From assembly GCA_001787405.1 (NCBI GenBank), contig MFWV01000007.1:79694-115637 (forward strand): a stretch of DNA of 35,944 nucleotides, given 5' to 3'. Shown here one piece after another: positions 33,723-35,944 of the stretch (within the stretch, counting starts at the first letter, position 1; every line of letters begins with the position of its first letter). A model generated the notes under the pieces. It saw nothing but the letters and a program-made list of their open reading frames with translations. It did no database searches and was not told where the DNA came from. Made by a program: the position numbers and the translations under genes. The stretch comes from Candidatus Pacebacteria bacterium RIFOXYA1_FULL_38_18. Lineage in GTDB: Bacteria; Patescibacteriota; Microgenomatia; UBA1400; PJMF01.

Positions 33723-34238
33723 TTCTCCAAAAACTTCACAAGCCAAACTACCGAGTTTTTCATTAAATCTATAATGTGTATAAGAAATAGGATTTTTATC
33801 TGCATTCAGTTCAACTCCTGTTAAACTAATAGAGTCAGAAGACTCACTAACATAAATCTTAATCTCGGCATTATTTCCACTGATTACTAAAGTGTTATCA
33901 ACTAATTCAACACTAGTAATTTTTTTTATAGGAAAATTAGAAGCTAACTTTTCCATCCGATCAAAGTAAGTTATCTGATCATTATTATTTACTTGGCGAG
34001 ACTCTACTAATTCACCTTTGATATATACTTCCCAATCGCTATGAACATGGATTTGATATTGACCTTTTTCATAAAGTTCATCTTTGCCATCTTTACCAGG
34101 CAAAGTATCAATATATTTTTCACCAATATCAATAGTCAACCACCCGTCAGCAGGATGAATAACTTTCCAAATTGATTTGCCAATAATCACTCTAAAACTA
34201 TCAGCAAAAACTGGTAGTGAAATTTGTTTTGTATTCAT
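33720..34238 (-). CDS. unknown protein, paralogue of the 153-aa protein at 34653-35114
   Basis: 172 aa, no signal peptide or membrane segment, predicted beta-rich. It shares with the product at 34653-35114 an N-terminal block: GWLTIDIGE here against GGLSIDIGE there, then EKGQYQIHVHSDWEVYIKG against KAGQYIISIEGKWKILKND. I recognise no named family. It has an extended -10 (TGG TAAAAT) 6 nt before the ATG and no Shine-Dalgarno. The stop touches repeat copy 2. Confidence 0.65.
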   Translation of the reverse strand: MNTKQISLPVFADSFRVIIGKSIWKVIHPADGWLTIDIGEKYIDTLPGKDGKDELYEKGQYQIHVHSDWEVYIKGELVESRQVNNNDQITYFDRMEKLASNFPIKKITSVELVDNTLVISGNNAEIKIYVSESSDSISLTGVELNADKNPISYTHYRFNEKLGSLACEVFGE

Positions 34239-34244
34239 GAGTTA

Positions 34245-34253
34245 ATTTTACCA
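34245..34253 (-). promoter_or_regulatory. extended -10 box (TGG TAAAAT) before the 172-aa gene
   Basis: Minus strand TGG-TAAAAT, 6 nt before the ATG at 34238. Predicts a leaderless transcript. Confidence 0.5.
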
Positions 34254-34339
34254 GATACCCATTTATATATTACCTACATTCAACGTTGAATCCGCGCACC
34301 AATAGTTTTTAATTATTTGTGAATTACAATGATATATTG

Positions 34340-34348
34340 TGTTATAAT
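34340..34348 (+). promoter_or_regulatory. extended -10 box (TGT TATAAT) of the 62-aa gene
   Basis: TGT-TATAAT on the plus strand. Transcription would start near 34355, giving a leader of about 44 nt that ends in a strong Shine-Dalgarno (AAGGAGG at 34386-34392, 6 nt before ATG). Confidence 0.65.
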
Positions 34349-34398
34349 AAGTGGTCGGTTTTGATCTGGCGTTTTTCAGTTTACTAAGGAGGCAAAAA

Positions 34399-34587
34399 AT
34401 GCCAAGATCAGTTCACGAAACAGAAGCGGCCAATTTCCAACGGCTGATGGATAACTATTCGCGTCTGAAAAATGACCGAGACCATCGCGAACGTTTCAAG
34501 CGCCACTTGGAGCAAGACTTCATCCGTGGCGTAGATAAGCCAGAAACCTATGACCAATTGGAGCGTGCATACCTGAATTGGCGTTAG
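34399..34587 (+). CDS. small charged protein, 62 aa, GC-richer than surroundings
   Basis: I recognise no family. The protein is soluble, helical and rich in Arg, Asp and Glu (NYSRLKNDRDHRERFKRHLE), with aromatic residues at the end. The ATG at 34399 is chosen over an in-frame codon at 34351 because AAGGAGG sits 6 nt before it. It has its own promoter and a strong terminator, so it is a monocistronic unit. Its codons (CTG, CGC, CGT, GGC, ACC) and about 50 percent GC differ sharply from the AT-rich neighbours. This suggests either high expression or recent arrival. It lies between two paralogous genes of the opposite strand. Confidence 0.75.
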   Translation: MPRSVHETEAANFQRLMDNYSRLKNDRDHRERFKRHLEQDFIRGVDKPETYDQLERAYLNWR

Positions 34588-34624
34588 CGCCAACAAACAG
34601 GTGATGTCAGGTCAAACCGATATT

Positions 34625-34654
34625 AGCCCTCGCTTACACAAGTGAGGGCTTTTT
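34625..34654 (+). terminator. strong intrinsic terminator of the 62-aa gene
   Basis: The stem AGCCCTCGCTT / AAGTGAGGGCT (11 bp, one G-T wobble) has a 4-nt loop ACAC and a TTTTT run. It touches the stop of the convergent 153-aa gene and could serve that gene weakly too. Confidence 0.9.
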
Positions 34655-35114
34655 ACTTTTGAATCTTCATGGAACCATTAGAAGAAAGAAGGGTTTTTGT
34701 TCTGTTATCAAATAAAAAAAACCAATCATCAGTATCTGAAAAAGGAACAACGATTTTTATATCATGACTTAGTAGAAATTCCGTATTGTGTCCTGATTTA
34801 TCAAAAACAATTCCCTTTATTTTAATCACAGGTTGTACTTCGTTAAAAAATAGCTTAACTTTATCATCTTCAAAGTCAGGCCATTCAAATAATAATTTAT
34901 CATTTTTAAGAATTTTCCATTTTCCCTCAATAGAAATGATATATTGTCCTGCTTTCAGACCCCATTCAGCTTTTTGTTTAGTTCCAGTCTTGATTTCACC
35001 AATATCAATGCTCAATCCGCCTGCATAAATAGTATTTACTCGTAAAGGTAAATTAAAGGATTGATTTAAAATTTCTCTGGCTTGGATTATGTCCAATACT
35101 TTAGTATTTTTCAT
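34653..35114 (-). CDS. unknown protein, paralogue of the 172-aa protein at 33720-34238
   Basis: 153 aa, soluble, predicted beta-rich, no recognised family. It shares the GGLSIDIGE and KAGQYIISIEGKWKI blocks with the 33720-34238 product in the same order and spacing. The C-terminal parts differ, ending here in DWFFLFDNRTKTLLSSN. A perfect TATAAT lies 6 nt before the ATG. The two copies flank the GC-richer gene, both on the minus strand. Confidence 0.65.
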   Translation of the reverse strand: MKNTKVLDIIQAREILNQSFNLPLRVNTIYAGGLSIDIGEIKTGTKQKAEWGLKAGQYIISIEGKWKILKNDKLLFEWPDFEDDKVKLFFNEVQPVIKIKGIVFDKSGHNTEFLLSHDIKIVVPFSDTDDWFFLFDNRTKTLLSSNGSMKIQK

Positions 35115-35120
35115 ACCGTA

Positions 35121-35126
35121 ATTATA
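35121..35126 (-). promoter_or_regulatory. -10 box (TATAAT) 6 nt before the 153-aa gene
   Basis: A perfect TATAAT on the minus strand, 6 nt before the ATG at 35114, with no Shine-Dalgarno. Confidence 0.6.
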
Positions 35127-35192
35127 AGCTAATTTATAAGAGATAACTAGTTGTTTGTTGTCGAATAGCCTTATGGAAAAATTGTCCTCTTA

Positions 35193-35220
35193 TTGACTCA
35201 TGTTTTGTAAGCAGAATAAT
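35193..35220 (+). promoter_or_regulatory. promoter of the small gene/XRE unit
   Basis: TTGACT (35193-35198), 16 bp, AATAAT (35215-35220). Transcription would begin near 35227, about 22 nt before the ATG at 35249. Confidence 0.6.
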
Positions 35221-35248
35221 CAATCTAATAACAACAAATGAGATTGAA

Positions 35249-35461
35249 ATGTCCACAAAAAAACCACTTTCCCAAAAACAAATAATTAGAAAAATTAACA
35301 GACAAACTCGTAAGAGCTACAAATTTTGTTATGAGTTGTTGAGCTTGAGATTACCAGTCTCAAAACTATATGACAATAATCCTGTAATTTCGCAAGGCGT
35401 CGTTTATGGAGGCGTGGAGAAAGTCTTAATAATTCAAGACAATACTAACTTTGATAGATGA
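35249..35461 (+). CDS. small hypothetical protein, 70 aa, upstream of XRE regulator
   Basis: I recognise no family. The N-terminal half is basic and helical (LSQKQIIRKINRQTRKSYKF), and the C-terminal half has a GVVYGGVEKVLIIQD strand pair. It overlaps the XRE gene by 11 bp, so the two form one translation unit. A toxin-antitoxin or small regulatory pair is possible from the layout only. Confidence 0.5.
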   Translation: MSTKKPLSQKQIIRKINRQTRKSYKFCYELLSLRLPVSKLYDNNPVISQGVVYGGVEKVLIIQDNTNFDR

Positions 35462-35678
35462 AGATGAACTATATAAAAAAATTGGCAAAAACATTCAGAA
35501 ATACCGCAAGCATAAAGGATTTTTGCAAGATAACCTTAGTTATGCTTCAAATGTTTGTCGTGGCTATTTTGGCAGATGTGAGCGTGGCGAAAATCATCCT
35601 AGTATTTCAACAATTTGCAAAATATCTCAGACATTAGAAGTGCCTTTATATAAATTTCTCATCTTTGATGAAAGATAA
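35451..35678 (+). CDS. XRE-family helix-turn-helix regulator
   Basis: 75 aa. A HTH_3/Cro-CI type domain covers almost the whole protein: IGKNIQKYRKHKGFLQDNL (helices 1-2), CRGYFGRCERGENHPSI (recognition helix and the typical ERG-xxPS turn) and ISQTLEVPLYKFLIF. The start is probably the TTG at 35451, because no in-frame ATG precedes the domain. It may repress its own operon through the promoter at 35193-35220; no clear operator palindrome is seen. The lipoprotein ORF begins 4 bp downstream. Confidence 0.75.
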   Translation: MIDEDELYKKIGKNIQKYRKHKGFLQDNLSYASNVCRGYFGRCERGENHPSISTICKISQTLEVPLYKFLIFDER

Positions 35679-35682
35679 ATTT

Positions 35683-35898
35683 ATGAAAAAATTGTTTTTA
35701 ATTATCCCAATTTTAATTGTTTCTGCCCTAGTGTTTTCAGCCTGCACTCAGTCAGGTGAAGTTAAAGAGGCATTTAATAAAGGCTACTCAGATGCCCGAC
35801 TTGGATTCGAACCAAGATTGACGGCTTCAAAGGCCGCTGTCCTGCCATTGGACGATCGGGCAATATATAAAGAACTTGGTTATTCTATCTGGGAGTAG
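35683..35898 (+). CDS. small putative lipoprotein whose 3' half runs antisense through tRNA-Gln
   Basis: The ATG at 35683 gives 71 aa. The first about 20 residues are a lipoprotein signal (MKKLFLIIPILIVSALVFSAC) with lipobox FSAC, so the Cys would be acylated. Only about 15 further residues (TQSGEVKEAFNKGYS) precede the tRNA. From codon about 37 to about 60 the reading frame is the exact antisense of tRNA-Gln (ARLGFEPR is the usual peptide produced by translating the T arm). The ORF ends inside the tRNA promoter. The lipoprotein may be real and use the tRNA complement as coding sequence, or may be a decayed gene that lost its own stop. Confidence 0.4.
   Translation: MKKLFLIIPILIVSALVFSACTQSGEVKEAFNKGYSDARLGFEPRLTASKAAVLPLDDRAIYKELGYSIWE
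35792..35862 (-). tRNA. tRNA-Gln (anticodon TTG)
   Basis: A 71-nt cloverleaf on the minus strand. The acceptor TGCCCGA pairs with TCGGGCA, including the U1-A72 pair typical of tRNA-Gln. The D stem is GTCC/GGAC, the anticodon stem GCGGC/GCCGT carries loop CTTTGAA with TTG, and the T arm is CTTGG-TTCGAAT-CCAAG. CCA is not encoded. It is transcribed against the lipoprotein ORF and has a good promoter just upstream. It is a natural MnmA substrate. Confidence 0.93.
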
Positions 35899-35910
35899 GC
35901 AATGTTTCAA
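35882..35910 (-). promoter_or_regulatory. promoter of tRNA-Gln
   Basis: Minus strand TTGAAA (35905-35910), 17 bp, TAGAAT (35882-35887). Transcription would start near 35875, 13 nt before the tRNA. It supports the tRNA as the functional strand here. Confidence 0.7.
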
Positions 35911-35944
35911 GTTTTTCTTAAAACTACATAATGATTGAGGTTTT

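Noticed and set aside
35665-35682. Earlier ATG starts for the lipoprotein ORF
   Set aside because: They overlap the XRE gene and would put charged residues before the signal peptide; ATG 35683 begins the MKK-type signal directly.

Overview
The window looks like a chromosome segment of a Patescibacteria/CPR bacterium. It is AT-rich with very short intergenic gaps. Its tRNAs lack encoded CCA. The 16S rRNA is divergent: it has a changed 530 loop, mismatches to universal primers and an enlarged helix 26. TGA is used as an ordinary stop. I cannot place it to a phylum from the sequence alone.

Layout. 1-4.6 kb (+): the 3' part of tpiA, then a chain of envelope membrane proteins (PMT-type GT39 glycosyltransferase, DUF2298/YYY protein, unknown membrane protein). 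4.6-11.9 kb (-): a SIMPL-domain protein, a PEGA-SH3 lipid-anchored or membrane protein, Lon, tRNA-Ile(GAT), ClpB under a CIRCE operator, and an unlisted 59-aa coiled-coil ORF. 11.9-13.95 kb (-): a solitary 16S rRNA unit with tandem promoters, boxA, processing stem and terminator, but no 23S, 5S or spacer tRNA. 13.9-18.4 kb (-): mnmA, then a three-gene operon of 7TM protein, ATP-grasp ligase fused to an aspartyl-protease-like domain, and QEGLA/DUF1704 zinc peptidase. 18.4-27.6 kb (-): a holin-like membrane protein, a small unknown, and a nucleotide-excision-repair block uvrB-uvrA-(transglutaminase-like)-uvrC. In that block uvrC is short and shares DNA with the transglutaminase gene. 27.6-30.4 kb (+): small ORF, tRNA-Arg, tRNA-His, SET-domain protein, pyruvate kinase, and a YtxH/histone-H1-like protein. 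30.4-32.4 kb (-): an alpha-oxoamine synthase and a membrane-anchored cyclophilin. 32.4-35.9 kb: an accessory patch of small genes. It holds two related about 62-bp repeats, a DUF5674 two-gene operon, a pair of paralogous unknown proteins flanking a GC-richer 62-aa gene, an XRE regulator, and a small lipoprotein ORF antisense to tRNA-Gln.

How it fits together. Lon, ClpB and cyclophilin handle protein quality, UvrABC handles DNA repair, and the 5' membrane block probably handles surface glycosylation. The 7TM/ATP-grasp/protease/QEGLA operon is the best candidate for an undercharacterised system, probably adding and trimming amino acids or peptides on an unknown substrate. A second pattern runs through the window. 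About 15 genes that begin a transcription unit have a -10 box (TANNNT, often extended TGn) only 6-14 nt before the start codon and no Shine-Dalgarno. A few others, operon-internal or with longer leaders, have clear Shine-Dalgarno sites. This predicts widespread leaderless or near-leaderless mRNAs.
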